The position numbers and the translations under genes are program-made. Of a stretch of DNA of 64,000 nt, positions 17,796 to 27,657 are shown piece after piece (the first letter of the stretch is position 1; each line of letters opens with the position of its first letter). The stretch is from the NCBI GenBank assembly GCA_965197375.1, contig CBDAMZ010000005.1:62001-126000 (forward strand), given 5' to 3'. The notes beneath the pieces were generated by a model that was given only the letters and a program-made list of their open reading frames with translations, ran no database searches and was not told where the DNA came from. The DNA comes from CBDAMZ01 sp965197375. GTDB taxonomy: Bacteria; Acidobacteriota; Vicinamibacteria; Vicinamibacterales; UBA8438.

Positions 17796-18248
17796 CTAAG
17801 CCCGCGTGCGCTCGCCAAATTTTGGCGCGCTCGAAGACGTAACTGGCCGCGCGGCGCTAGGCTGCACGGCGCGCACCAGATCAGTCGGGTGAGACTTAAC
17901 CAGTGCCGTTCCAAGCCGCTGCTCCCAGTCGCCTAACCCGCGCGCAAGCTCTTGCTTGACGTACGCCACGAACTCGTTCACCTCGCGCTGCATCTGGTCC
18001 ATCTTCCGCCGCATGTTAAGAATAATCTCGACGCCGGCTAGGTTGACACCTAAATCACGAGTAAGCGACAGGATCGTCGCAAGCTGCTCAAGATCTTCCT
18101 CGCTGTAGAGCCTCGTGTTCCCCTCGGTCCGGGACGGCTTCAGCAACCCCTCCCGCTCGTACAAGCGCAGCGTCTGGGGATGAATGTTGTAGCGCCGCGC
18201 AACCGCACTGATCATGAAATAGGCCTTGCCCGGTCGTTTAGCGGTCAT
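17796..18248 (-). CDS. hspR: HspR-like MerR-family heat-shock repressor
   Basis: DNA-binding repressor of the dnaK operon; in actinobacteria it binds HAIR sites with DnaK as co-repressor. 150 aa. MerR helix-turn-helix YFMISAVARRYNIHPQTLRLYEREGLLKPSR at about 10-40 and wing RLYSEEDLEQLATILSL, followed by a coiled-coil helix (about 75-105, NMRRKMDQMQREVNEFVAYV) for dimerisation. No metal-sensing cysteines. Position directly after dnaJ is the classical dnaK-dnaJ-hspR order. The C-terminal 35 residues are low complexity. Confidence 0.9.
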   Translation of the reverse strand: MTAKRPGKAYFMISAVARRYNIHPQTLRLYEREGLLKPSRTEGNTRLYSEEDLEQLATILSLTRDLGVNLAGVEIILNMRRKMDQMQREVNEFVAYVKQELARGLGDWEQRLGTALVKSHPTDLVRAVQPSAARPVTSSSAPKFGERTRA

Positions 18249-18254
18249 GTCTAC

Positions 18255-19346
18255 CTACTCCGTAAACAAGTCCTTCCTTACATCGTCCGAATGGATCCGC
18301 CCAAACTCTCGGAGCAACTTTTTGGATCGCTCATCCTGAACTGGCGGCAGCATAAGTTGAACTTCGACAACAAAATCGCCACGCGCGCCCGTACGCGGCG
18401 AGGGCGCGCCGCGCCCGCTCAGCCGGAACCGCTGACCCGATTGCGTGCCCGGCGGGATACGCAACCGCGTCGATCCGTCTACCGTCGGCACCTCAATTTT
18501 GGCACCCAGTGCCGCTTCGTGAATCGCGATCGGCACCTTAATGTGCAGATCGTGACCTTCACGTTGAAAGAGACCGTGCGAACTCACCTTCGCAGTGATA
18601 TAGAGGTCACCAGGCTGAGCGCGGCGACGACCGGCATTGCCCTTGGCCGCCACCCTCAGCCGTGCTCCGTCGGCAACTCCCGCGGGCACGTTAATCGTGA
18701 TGTCCTCGTTTCGTGGAACTACCCCATCCGCGCGGCAGGCCACACAGGAACGGTGACGTAAACGCCCAGACCCACCACAATTTTGGCATAACTTCGAAAA
18801 AACCATGTGGCCGCGGCGCCAGCTGGTGGTACCCGCGCCATGGCACTTAATGCACCGCTCTTCAACTCCCCGGCGCTTCCCGGCGCCGCTGCACGCAGCG
18901 CAGACATCGAGCCTCATCACGGTGAGCCGGCGCTCGGCGCCCAGAAGCGCCTCCTCGAAGCTCAAGGAAATCTCTCCGTAGAGGTCGCTTCCCTGCCCAG
19001 CCTCCACCGTGACCTCACGCTCGCCGGTCGCCTGAAACAAGTCAAAAAACAGTTCGCCGAACGTTGCCGATATGCCGGTAACTGGCGCGGAAAAATCGAA
19101 GCCTTGGAACTCGACCGACATGCGCTCAGCGGCGTGGGCACGTACGCCGTGCGTGTCGTATTCCTGCCTGCGGTCAGGGTAGCTCAGCGTCTCGTAGGCC
19201 TCGGTCACCCGACGAAAGAAGGCCTCCGCTTCGCGATCGCCAGGGTTAATATCGGGATGATACCTCCGGGCAAGATGCTTAAAGGCGCGCTCAACGTCGC
19301 CCTGTGTCGCCTCGCGATTCAACCCGAGGATCACATAGAAGTCCAT
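18255..19346 (-). CDS. dnaJ: DnaJ/Hsp40 co-chaperone
   Basis: Stimulates DnaK ATPase and delivers unfolded clients. 363 aa from ATG 19346 (MDFYVILGLNREAT), 7 bp after the dnaK stop; the frame extends 10 codons further but that part is not family-like. J-domain at 1-70 with the HPD motif (RRYHPDINPGD), then four zinc repeats: CAACSGAG, CIKCHGAG, CQNCGGSG and CVACRADG, the last being degenerate. The C-terminal substrate domain follows. The glycine-phenylalanine linker is short, as in CbpA-like forms. Confidence 0.93.
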   Translation of the reverse strand: MDFYVILGLNREATQGDVERAFKHLARRYHPDINPGDREAEAFFRRVTEAYETLSYPDRRQEYDTHGVRAHAAERMSVEFQGFDFSAPVTGISATFGELFFDLFQATGEREVTVEAGQGSDLYGEISLSFEEALLGAERRLTVMRLDVCAACSGAGKRRGVEERCIKCHGAGTTSWRRGHMVFSKLCQNCGGSGRLRHRSCVACRADGVVPRNEDITINVPAGVADGARLRVAAKGNAGRRRAQPGDLYITAKVSSHGLFQREGHDLHIKVPIAIHEAALGAKIEVPTVDGSTRLRIPPGTQSGQRFRLSGRGAPSPRTGARGDFVVEVQLMLPPVQDERSKKLLREFGRIHSDDVRKDLFTE

Positions 19347-19353
19347 GCCTGGC

Positions 19354-21276
19354 CTATTTCTTGTCTTCCTCCACAACCTCCGCGTCGATCACATCGCCAT
19401 CATCGGCTGCGGAACCGTCAGTTTTGGTCTCACCGTCGGCGTCGCGCGCCGACGCACCTGACGGCGCCTCGGCGCTTTGACTCTTGCTGTAAAGCACCTC
19501 TGCCGCTTTATGCTGCGCGGCACTTAATTGATCCATTGCCTTATTAGTCGCGTCCAGATCGGCACTTTCGTTCGCTTTCTTCAATGCGGCGATGGCCTCT
19601 TCAATTGGTTGCTTTTCATCGGCAGATAGCTTATCGCCAGCATCCGCCAACATGCGCTCTGCGGCATACACGGCTTGATCTGAACGGTTCTTTACCTCGA
19701 CCTCCTCCTTCCTCTTCTTGTCCTCCTCGGCGTGCGCGTCCGCCTCTTTCATCATCTGCTCAACTTCGTCCTTATTGAGGCCACTCGATGCCGTAATGGT
19801 GATCTTCTGCTCCTTCCCGGTGCCGAGATCTTTAGCAGATACGTTGACGATACCGTTGGCGTCGATGTCGAAGGTTACCTCGATCTGCGGCACGCCGCGT
19901 GGCGCCGGCGGGATTCCGACCAAATGAAACCTGCCAAGGGTTCTGTTGCCCTTTGCCATCGGCCGTTCACCCTGCAAGACGTGCACCTCGACGCTGGTCT
20001 GGCTCTCGGCAGCCGTTGAAAAAATTTCGCTTTTCTTGGTTGGAATGGTCGTGTTGCGAGTGATTAGCGTCGCCATCACTCCGCCCAGCGTCTCGATCCC
20101 GAGTGAGAGCGGTGTGACATCTAGGAGCAGCAAGTCCTTAACTTCGCCCGCGAGAACGCCAGCCTGCACTCCAGCACCAATGGCCACGACCTCGTCGGGG
20201 TTCACACCCTTATGCGGCTCCCTACCGAACAACTCCCGGGCGATCTCCTGGACCTTCGGGACCCGCGTGGAGCCACCCACCAACACAACCTCGTCGATTC
20301 TCGAAGGCTCGAGCCCAGCGTCAGCCAGCGCTTGCTCGACCGGCTGGACCGTTCTCTGCAAGAGGTCGTCGACCAGCTGCTCAAACTTGGCGCGCGTCAG
20401 TTTCATCTGGAGGTGCTTCGGACCCGTCTGATCCGCGGTGATGAAGGGCAAATTGATGTCGGTCTCCATCACGCTCGACAGCTCCATCTTGGCCTTCTCA
20501 GCCGTTTCCCTCAGCCGTTGAAGCGCCATCCGATCCTGGCTGAGGTCAATTCCCTGGTCGTTCCTGAACTCCTCGACGATCCAATCGATGATCCGCTGGT
20601 CGAAGTTGTCCCCACCTAGATGGGTGTCGCCATTGGTCGATTTCACCTCGACGACTCCCTCTCCTACTTCGAGGATGGAGATGTCGAACGTACCGCCACC
20701 GAAGTCGTACACGGCGATCGTCTCGTCCTTCTTCTTGTCTAACCCGTAGGCTAAAGCCGCCGCTGTCGGCTCGTTGACAATGCGCAACACTTCCAACCCA
20801 GCAATCTGCCCGGCATCTTTGGTCGCCTGCCGCTGGGAATCGTTAAAGTAGGCCGGAACCGTAAGGACTGCCTTGGTCACGGTCTGGCCGAGGTACTCCT
20901 CCGCGGCCTGCTTCAGCTTCTGCAGTACCATCGCGGAAATCTCCGGGGGTGGGTATTCCTTGCCACCCGCTTTGATATGGGCGGCCCCGTTGGACACCTT
21001 AGAGACAGCGTACGGCACCATCCTCATCTCCTCGCTGACCTCGTCGAACCGGCGTCCCATGAAGCGTTTGATCGAAAAGACGGTATTCTCAGGATTCGTG
21101 ACCGCCTGTCGTTTGGCGACTTGGCCCACGAGACGTTCATTCGATTTCGTGAACGCCACCACCGATGGCGTCAGTCGACTGCCCTCGGGATTGGTGATAA
21201 CGGTCGGCTCACCACCTTCCATGACGGCAACGACCGAGTTCGTGGTACCCAAATCAATACCAATGATCTTGCTCAT
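19354..21276 (-). CDS. dnaK: DnaK/Hsp70 chaperone
   Basis: Cytoplasmic ATP-driven chaperone. 640 aa. N-terminal phosphate loop KIIGIDLGTTNSVVAVMEGG, ATPase core motifs NEPTAAALAYGLDKK and VYDFGGGTFDISILE, LVGGSTRVPKVQ, linker LLLLDVTPLSLGIETLGG, and an acidic tail DDGDVIDAEVVEEDKK. First gene of the dnaK-dnaJ-hspR operon. grpE is not between dnaK and dnaJ nor anywhere in this window. Confidence 0.98.
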   Translation of the reverse strand: MSKIIGIDLGTTNSVVAVMEGGEPTVITNPEGSRLTPSVVAFTKSNERLVGQVAKRQAVTNPENTVFSIKRFMGRRFDEVSEEMRMVPYAVSKVSNGAAHIKAGGKEYPPPEISAMVLQKLKQAAEEYLGQTVTKAVLTVPAYFNDSQRQATKDAGQIAGLEVLRIVNEPTAAALAYGLDKKKDETIAVYDFGGGTFDISILEVGEGVVEVKSTNGDTHLGGDNFDQRIIDWIVEEFRNDQGIDLSQDRMALQRLRETAEKAKMELSSVMETDINLPFITADQTGPKHLQMKLTRAKFEQLVDDLLQRTVQPVEQALADAGLEPSRIDEVVLVGGSTRVPKVQEIARELFGREPHKGVNPDEVVAIGAGVQAGVLAGEVKDLLLLDVTPLSLGIETLGGVMATLITRNTTIPTKKSEIFSTAAESQTSVEVHVLQGERPMAKGNRTLGRFHLVGIPPAPRGVPQIEVTFDIDANGIVNVSAKDLGTGKEQKITITASSGLNKDEVEQMMKEADAHAEEDKKRKEEVEVKNRSDQAVYAAERMLADAGDKLSADEKQPIEEAIAALKKANESADLDATNKAMDQLSAAQHKAAEVLYSKSQSAEAPSGASARDADGETKTDGSAADDGDVIDAEVVEEDKK

Positions 21277-21367
21277 CTTTTGCGTCCCCTATGCGCGCCT
21301 CATGGTCCAAAGCCACGCGGAAATTAGCCGGGCCACAAAACGCCAGGCTAACACTCAAAAGTGTATG

Positions 21368-21396
21368 ATCTTAGTCTATTAATATCAAACATTCAA
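21368..21396 (-). promoter_or_regulatory. candidate sigma-70 promoter of dnaK operon
   Basis: On the minus strand, TTGAAT (21391-21396) and TAAGAT (21368-21373) are separated by exactly 17 bp, a good housekeeping-type promoter about 95 bp before the dnaK start. Just downstream is CTTTTGAGTGTT, which matches one half of the HspR HAIR consensus (CTTGAGT-N7-ACTCAAG), but the second half is not seen. Repression by HspR is therefore plausible but not shown. Confidence 0.45.
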
Positions 21397-21582
21397 TGAA
21401 TAACGTCATCATACCGTCTGATCGCTACCAGCGTGCTATACTAGCCTTTATTGGTTTGTTCTAGAATAACGCCTTTATGTGCAGTGATTTGAAGGATTTA
21501 ATGTGCGGTTTAACGGCCTTGGCGGCTCGCCAGTACTACTAGAGTCAGACGCTGGTCAGGTGCAATCAAGCGGGGCTTTGTC

Positions 21583-23868
21583 GTGACAGCTGCTCACAAC
21601 CTGTTCACTCGCCAGGCCACGATCATCGCGTTGTTTGCCGTGGCGGCCCTACTGGGCGCGATCAGCGGCGTGTTGTTCGCCTACTCACCGGACCTTCCGG
21701 AAATCACCGAGCTGGACGACTACGCACCGAACACGATCACGCGAGTCTATGCGAGGGGTGGCGAAGTAATCGGCGAATTCGCAACGGAACGTCGGGTCAT
21801 CATCGGCTACGATGACATCCCCGAAGTGTTGCGCAACGCGATCATCTCGAGCGAGGATGCCAGCTTCTTCAACCATGTCGGCTTTAGCATCCCACGCATC
21901 CTAGTCACCATCGTGCGGGATATCCTCGAACGCGAGATGCACGGCGCCAGCACCTTGACCCAGCAACTGGCGCGCAACATCACGCTGGGGGGCAACCGGC
22001 TCGGACTCGAGAAAACAGTTCAGCGCAAGCTAAAGGAAGCTTATTACACATTTCATATCGAGAAGCGCTACACGAAACGGGAAATTTTTACCCTGTATTG
22101 CAACCAGATGTACCTCGGCAGTGGGGCGTACGGCGTTGAGGCCGCAGCCAGTCTCTACTTCGATAAACCTGCGAAAGACCTAAAACTCGAGGAAGCGGCT
22201 GTGATCGCCGGAATCATTCAAAGCCCGAGTCGGCAAACGCCACTGGTAAACATCGAACGAGCCACGGCGCGACGAAACTATGTACTGCAACGAATGGCCG
22301 AGGATGGTCACATCACGCCGGAGGAGGCAGGCGCGATTAAACAGGCGCCGATCAGACTGGCTCCGCGGACCGAGCACAATAAATCAATCGCCCCTTACTT
22401 CGTCGAAGAGATTCGGAAACACCTGGAGCATGAGTACGGCGCCGAACGGCTGTACGAAGACGGAATGGTCGTTCGCTCGACGCTTGACGCGCAGCTCCAA
22501 GAGGCAGCGAATCATGCCGTCTCCAATGGGCTGCGCACCCTCGACAAGCGCCAGGGTTTTCGCGGACCACGCCGCAACGCTGTCAAGGGCATGACTCTCG
22601 ACGCACTGGACGAGTTCGACCACGAACGCTGGCGCTATCCTATGGAAGTTGGCGACATCGTGCCTGCCGTTGTGACCGGTGTGTCGAACAGCAACATACA
22701 GGTACACCTCGGCCACTACGTCTCGGAAATTGGACCCGAAGGATTTGCCTGGACCCAGGCAAAGTCGGCCGAGGAGCTAGTTAAACCTGGCGATCTGGTG
22801 GACGTCCAACTCGTGGCACTGCCCGGCGGCGCCAACGATCAGACCGTTGAGGCCACGCTCGACCAGGAACCGGAGGTCGAGGGAGCTCTGTTCGCCCTCG
22901 AGAACCGTACCGGTCGCGTGCTCGCGATGGTTGGCGGCTACGATTTCAAGCGCAGCAAATTCAATCGGACCACGCAGGCGTATCGGCAGCTCGGGTCCCT
23001 CTTCAAGGGGGTGCTCTACGCCGCGGCGGTTGACCAAGGCTACACGCCGACCTCGATCCTACTGGACGAGCCAGTCAGCTACGATGTCAGTCCCGACCAG
23101 TGCCCGTACGAGCCGACGAACTACGACCAGGAGTACGAGGGCCCGATCACGCTCCGGCGTGCGCTAGAGCACTCTCGCAATGTGCCGGCCGTCTGGCTGA
23201 TAAACGAGATGGGACCGGAGACCGTAGTTGGGTTTGCCCGAAGGGTCGGATTTAGCTCGCCGATTCCCCCGTTCCTATCAGTCGCATTGGGAGCCGCTGA
23301 GGCCACTCTGATGGAGGTCACGAGCGCCTATTCGGTGTTTCCAAACCGTGGTAACCGAATGATCCCCTTACAGATTAATCAGATCCTCGACCGCGAGGGG
23401 CATGTGCTCGAAGAGAACAGACCCCGGTCGCGGGACGCGCTTCGTCCCGACACCGCCTATATCATGGTCAGTTTGATGCGCGGCGTAGTCGAGCGAGGAA
23501 CCGGGATCCGGGCGCGATCCCTGGAATGGCCGCTGGGCGGCAAGACCGGCACGGTGGACGATTACACAGACGCTTGGTTCGTAGGATTCGATCCGGAGAT
23601 CACAGTCGGTGTCTGGGTGGGCTATGACGAAAAGAAGACGCTCGGTGACAAAGAGGAAGGTTCCAGGGTAGCATTGCCAATTTGGATCGAGTTTATGAAA
23701 GCGCACATTGCCAACCAACCGACGCTGGAGGGTTTCGTCCCACCAGACAATATCGTGATCGCCTCCATCGATCCCATGACCGGGGACGTCACCGCGCCAT
23801 GGGCCGTCGGCGCGATTCAGGAAGCCTTCATCTCTGGCACGGAGCCTGGCACCGCGTTCCGGCGGTAA
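21583..23868 (+). CDS. class A penicillin-binding protein (PBP1A type)
   Basis: Bifunctional peptidoglycan synthase anchored in the inner membrane. 761 aa from GTG 21583. Membrane helix at about 10-35, glycosyltransferase GT51 domain about 55-230 with the catalytic Glu in SSEDASFFNHVGFS and GASTLTQQLARNITLG, an OB-like insert, and a transpeptidase domain with the active-site SxxK in LGSLFKGVLYAA, SRN in LEHSRNVPAVWL, and KTG in GGKTGTVDDYTDAWFVGF. Monocistronic, divergent from dnaK, and ending 12 bp from the prfB stop on the other strand. Confidence 0.93.
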   Translation: MTAAHNLFTRQATIIALFAVAALLGAISGVLFAYSPDLPEITELDDYAPNTITRVYARGGEVIGEFATERRVIIGYDDIPEVLRNAIISSEDASFFNHVGFSIPRILVTIVRDILEREMHGASTLTQQLARNITLGGNRLGLEKTVQRKLKEAYYTFHIEKRYTKREIFTLYCNQMYLGSGAYGVEAAASLYFDKPAKDLKLEEAAVIAGIIQSPSRQTPLVNIERATARRNYVLQRMAEDGHITPEEAGAIKQAPIRLAPRTEHNKSIAPYFVEEIRKHLEHEYGAERLYEDGMVVRSTLDAQLQEAANHAVSNGLRTLDKRQGFRGPRRNAVKGMTLDALDEFDHERWRYPMEVGDIVPAVVTGVSNSNIQVHLGHYVSEIGPEGFAWTQAKSAEELVKPGDLVDVQLVALPGGANDQTVEATLDQEPEVEGALFALENRTGRVLAMVGGYDFKRSKFNRTTQAYRQLGSLFKGVLYAAAVDQGYTPTSILLDEPVSYDVSPDQCPYEPTNYDQEYEGPITLRRALEHSRNVPAVWLINEMGPETVVGFARRVGFSSPIPPFLSVALGAAEATLMEVTSAYSVFPNRGNRMIPLQINQILDREGHVLEENRPRSRDALRPDTAYIMVSLMRGVVERGTGIRARSLEWPLGGKTGTVDDYTDAWFVGFDPEITVGVWVGYDEKKTLGDKEEGSRVALPIWIEFMKAHIANQPTLEGFVPPDNIVIASIDPMTGDVTAPWAVGAIQEAFISGTEPGTAFRR

Positions 23869-23880
23869 GCCAGCCGGTAG

Positions 23881-25015
23881 TTATTTATCAGCTCTCTCGC
23901 CCTGACCCATCTTTCCCGTCACTTTCTGCATGAGATAGCTCTTAATGAAACCATCGATGTCGCCATCGAGCACGCGATCGACGGCGCCAACTTCCACTTT
24001 AGTCCGATGGTCCTTGACCATCTGATACGGGTGCAGAACGTAACTCCGAATCTGGCTGCCGAAGGCGATATCCTTCTTTTCCCCCCCTATCTGCTCTAGC
24101 CGTTCCTGCTGCTCCTTAAGCTTGAGATCGTAGAGCCGTGCCCGAAGCACTCGCATCGCGGCGTCTCGGTTACGATGCTGAGATCGCTCGTTCTGACATG
24201 AGACGACAACACCGGTCGGAAGGTGGGTGATCCGAACCGCTGAATCGGTGACGTTAACATGTTGTCCGCCAGCACCACTCGATCGAAACGTATCAATCCG
24301 TAGATCATCCTCGTTAATATCTACCTCGACGTCATCTGGAAGCTCCGGCCAGACGAACACTGAGGCAAATGATGTATGTCGACGTGCCGCTTGATCGAAT
24401 GGCGAGATGCGCACTAGCCGATGCACACCCGCTTCGGAGAGCAACAGGCCATAGGCGTAGTCACCGCTGACCGTGAGGGTCGCGCTCTTAATCCCGGCTT
24501 CGTCGCCGGGCTGCAGGTCAATTACCTCGCGCTTAAACCCCCGCCGCTCCGCCCACCGGAGGTAGGTACGCAGGAGCATCTCGGCCCAGTCTTGTGACTC
24601 GGTCCCGCCAGCACCAGGATGGATCGAGATGATCGCGTTACGGTGATCGTGCTTCCCACCCAGCATCTTCTTGATTTCGGCAGCCTCAACTTGACTCTGT
24701 AGGTCATCGAGCGCCTTGGAGAAATCCTCAGCGACGTCCTCGCCCTGGGTAGCCCAGCCTGCGAGAACCTCGAGGTCATTACTCCCTTTCTGGATCGACT
24801 CCAACAAGTCGAAGTCCTCTTGCAGTCGCTGGCGGCGCTGGAGCACGCGCTGTGCCTCGACCTGATCGTTCCAAAAATCTACCGCGGCCGCGCATTGCTC
24901 CAATCGCGCGACCTCACTGCGGGTGCCAGCAGGGTCAAAGATAGCTCCGCAGGTCAGCCGCACGTTTAACTAGGTCCTGATATCGCCGAATCTGTTCGTC
25001 CAGAGTGATCGCCAC
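23881..25015 (-). CDS. prfB: peptide chain release factor 2, programmed +1 frameshift
   Basis: RF2 terminates translation at UGA and UAA. The gene is in two frames. A first frame starts at GTG 25015 (GGAGGA 4-5 bp upstream) and reads 26 codons to YL followed by TGA at 24935-24937. The second frame carries the other ~350 residues to 23881. The junction is CTT TGA C, the autoregulatory slippage site used by E. coli prfB, so ribosomes slip +1 when RF2 is low. The joined protein is 377 aa with the stop-codon-reading tripeptide SPF (RISPFDQAA) and the peptidyl hydrolysis motif GGQ (SSGAGGQHVN). Confidence 0.95.
24934..24948 (-). promoter_or_regulatory. RF2 +1 frameshift site
   Basis: On the minus strand: GGAG (24945-24948), four bases, then CTT TGA C (24934-24940). 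The slippery CTT, the in-frame TGA and the following C are identical to the E. coli prfB signal. The upstream Shine-Dalgarno-like element is GGAG at a spacing one base longer than E. coli's AGGGGG. Confidence 0.92.
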
Positions 25016-25208
25016 TAAGTCCTCCGTCTCTAACAGCGGGTGTCCCATCACAGCAATTCGTGGCGTCAGTCCAGGCCGCTGATCCCAAGCTACGCCAGGT
25101 CCGCATAAGGCGTGATGAAGAAATAAACCTGGCATTTGCGCCCGCGGCAACATCACCAGGTGGGACTTCCCATCCGGGAATTACGTTACGGATTACTGTA
25201 ACGAAACG

Positions 25209-26744
25209 CTAGGTCACGCCTGCCGAGCCGACGCGCCGGACGCGTCTCCTACTCGCCCACACGACGAACGCCGTGAGCACCGCGCAAGTGTACGCCGGCA
25301 AGTCCCCAATGCGGCCGTAGAACGTGCGCCCCGCCAGTAGGCGAACATCATCGACCACGACCGCGGTCTCAAAGAGCGGTGTCCGCGCTAAGACCCGCCC
25401 GTAGGGATCAACGATGCTGCTGATTCCGGTGTTAGCTGCCCGCACGAGGAAGCGCCCCTGTTCAATAGCCCTCATGGTTGCTTGCTGAAAATGCTGATAG
25501 GGCGCCGACGATCGACCGTACCACGCATCGTTGGTGATCGTCGTGAGCAGCCGACTCCCACTCACCACAAGGTCACGCACCAAACCAGGATAAATAATCT
25601 CGTAGCAAATGGCAGCGCTGACGGGCTGTCCTTCGACCGGCAACGTGCGCGGCCCGGAACCCGGTGAAAAGTCGGCCACCGTCTCAACCAGCGGCGATAC
25701 AAAGAACAGCGCACGCCGAAGCGGTACATACTCACCGAACGGCACCAGATGCTGCTTCCGATACACACCGGTCGTCTCGCCAGACGGGTCCACCATGGAG
25801 GCAGTGTTGTAATAACGAAGCTCGGCGTCCGACGTCACATAAGTACTCCCGATGAGCAGGTACGTGCCTGTTTCCCGCGCTAGGGCACGAATGACTTCGC
25901 CCCTCGTTACATCGTTCTCGAAGGAAAACGGTGTTGCTGCTTCCGGCCACACGATGAGCTTTGCCCCATCACCAGCCGCACGCCGAGTCAACTCTAGGTA
26001 ATGTCTGAGGATGGTGTCCCTCAGCACCGGTTTCCACTTGTCGTGTTGGGCAATGTTTCCCTGCAAGGCCGCGACTCGCAGCGGGGTACCCGCGCGTACG
26101 AGCGAGGCATCGCGGAGCCGCCAGCCCCCAAAGGCGATACTCGCTAGCACCACGATGGCCGCAACACCGACGGGCTCCCAGCGGCGGCGTTGGCTCATGA
26201 TCCCGTGGGCAATGGCCGTATTAACGAGGGCCACCAGTCCCGATATACCCAGCACGCCGGCCAGGCTAGCAACCTGTGCGATTGGGAGAACGGAACTCTG
26301 ACTGTAGCCCAGCAACTCCCACGGGAACCCGGTGAATAAATGGAGTCGTCCCAGCTCCGTCGTGACCCAGACGGCTGGCGCATACAGGAGACCGGTCGGC
26401 CCGAGTCGGCGATACAGATACGCCACCGTAACAGCGAACAGCGCCGGAAACATCGCGAGATATACAAGGAGAAGCGAGTGCACGAGCCACGCCACAGGGC
26501 GCGCCAGCCCCCCATAGTTCGCCATCACCTCGATAATCCAATACAGAGTCCCCCCAAAGTAAATCACCCCGGCCACAAAGCCAAGCGAGAAAGCACGGGG
26601 CGCCGAGGCAGTTCGGACGACCGCGAGGAGGAGCGGGACGAGCCCAATCCAGGCGAATGCGGGATGCCCGTAGCGCGGGAAGCTCAACGCGAGCAGCGTG
26701 CCTGAAAAAACCGCAAGCGCGAGTGTGCTCGCCCCATAACCCAT
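25209..26744 (-). CDS. lnt: apolipoprotein N-acyltransferase
   Basis: Adds the third acyl chain to lipoprotein N-termini at the inner membrane. 511 aa from ATG 26744, preceded by GGAAG at 7 bp. The N-terminal ~200 residues hold six to eight helices. The periplasmic nitrilase domain has the catalytic triad Glu in LIVWPEAATPF, Lys in YRKQHLVPFGEY and Cys in SAAICYEIIYP, plus a final helix. It sits upstream of prfB in a leftward run. Lnt and LolCD in one window indicate a complete didermic lipoprotein pathway. Confidence 0.94.
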   Translation of the reverse strand: MGYGASTLALAVFSGTLLALSFPRYGHPAFAWIGLVPLLLAVVRTASAPRAFSLGFVAGVIYFGGTLYWIIEVMANYGGLARPVAWLVHSLLLVYLAMFPALFAVTVAYLYRRLGPTGLLYAPAVWVTTELGRLHLFTGFPWELLGYSQSSVLPIAQVASLAGVLGISGLVALVNTAIAHGIMSQRRRWEPVGVAAIVVLASIAFGGWRLRDASLVRAGTPLRVAALQGNIAQHDKWKPVLRDTILRHYLELTRRAAGDGAKLIVWPEAATPFSFENDVTRGEVIRALARETGTYLLIGSTYVTSDAELRYYNTASMVDPSGETTGVYRKQHLVPFGEYVPLRRALFFVSPLVETVADFSPGSGPRTLPVEGQPVSAAICYEIIYPGLVRDLVVSGSRLLTTITNDAWYGRSSAPYQHFQQATMRAIEQGRFLVRAANTGISSIVDPYGRVLARTPLFETAVVVDDVRLLAGRTFYGRIGDLPAYTCAVLTAFVVWASRRRVRRVGSAGVT

Positions 26745-26886
26745 TACGCATCTTCCGAACGAGGCATCCCACAAAGGGCTTCGCCTAGCTTCAAGTCAGC
26801 GATCCGAAACACTCTCGGCATCGGCAGCCAAACGCAGCAGAAATCATAAGATAGCCACTAAGCCGCGAATTTTCTGGGACAGGCCA

Positions 26887-27624
26887 TTAACGCGTAATCC
26901 AGGGCTTGAACTGTTCTTCGCTCTCGAGACGCTGCAAGATGTGCACGGCATCGCTACGATCGGGGTACGGCCCGACCCGAACGCGAAACAGCGCCACCGG
27001 GGCGTCTTCCGCCGGGTCGACGACATACGCCGGGAACCCTTTCCCTCTCAGGCTGCTGGCAATCTGCTGCGCGGTTTCGCGTGCTCTTAGGGCCGTGACC
27101 TGGACAGTGAAGCCAGATCCGCCAAGCACCCGAGTGGCACCAACCTTGGTTGCCGACGAGGGCAGTCCAGCTGATCGAGCAACCGCCGGCTCGCCGATAT
27201 CCACCTTCGGCCCCAGAAGCGGGCTCTGATCCACCGCGGCGCACGTTCCGACGGTCTCGGACGCTTCGACAACCGGCGCCGGTGATTTGGGGCCTGGGAT
27301 CGCCGGCGCTTCACGGCGGAGGATCTCCACAACCGGTTCGTCACTTTCGAGCCTGCGGTGATAGCTGAGATCACCATCTGACGTCGCCGCCGCTGGCGGC
27401 TCAGCGTTCAGCGGGGCAATACCGGACGGCCGGCGCACGTCAACGAATAGACCATCATCTCCCCTTCCCACCCCAGCACCCTCGGCCGTCCGGCTTGGAG
27501 GCACCCCGCGGCCCACGAGGACACCGCACAAAAACACCACCACCGCCACGACGGTGGCGGCCATGAAGAGAAAGACAACGTGCTTTGGACTTGGGATTAC
27601 CTCGCCCGAGCCTTGGGACGCCAT
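26887..27624 (-). CDS. SPOR-domain membrane protein
   Basis: 245 aa. Short cytoplasmic N-terminus, one membrane helix (HVVFLFMAATVVAVVVFLCGVLVG, about 15-38), a long disordered Pro/Ala-rich periplasmic linker, and a C-terminal SPOR domain of about 75 residues (GFTVQVTALRARETAQQIASSL...RVRVGPYPDRSDAVHILQRL). SPOR domains bind denuded peptidoglycan at division sites. This FtsN-like layout suggests a division or cell-wall role. No essential FtsN motifs can be recognised in the linker. Confidence 0.85.
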   Translation of the reverse strand: MASQGSGEVIPSPKHVVFLFMAATVVAVVVFLCGVLVGRGVPPSRTAEGAGVGRGDDGLFVDVRRPSGIAPLNAEPPAAATSDGDLSYHRRLESDEPVVEILRREAPAIPGPKSPAPVVEASETVGTCAAVDQSPLLGPKVDIGEPAVARSAGLPSSATKVGATRVLGGSGFTVQVTALRARETAQQIASSLRGKGFPAYVVDPAEDAPVALFRVRVGPYPDRSDAVHILQRLESEEQFKPWITR

Positions 27625-27657
27625 GAACTAAAACCGACCACTAGCTACGCTTCGCAC

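Noticed and set aside
21340..21367. Complete HAIR operator upstream of dnaK
   Set aside because: Only one half (TTGAGT) is present; the sequence 7 bp further does not give ACTCAAG on either strand.
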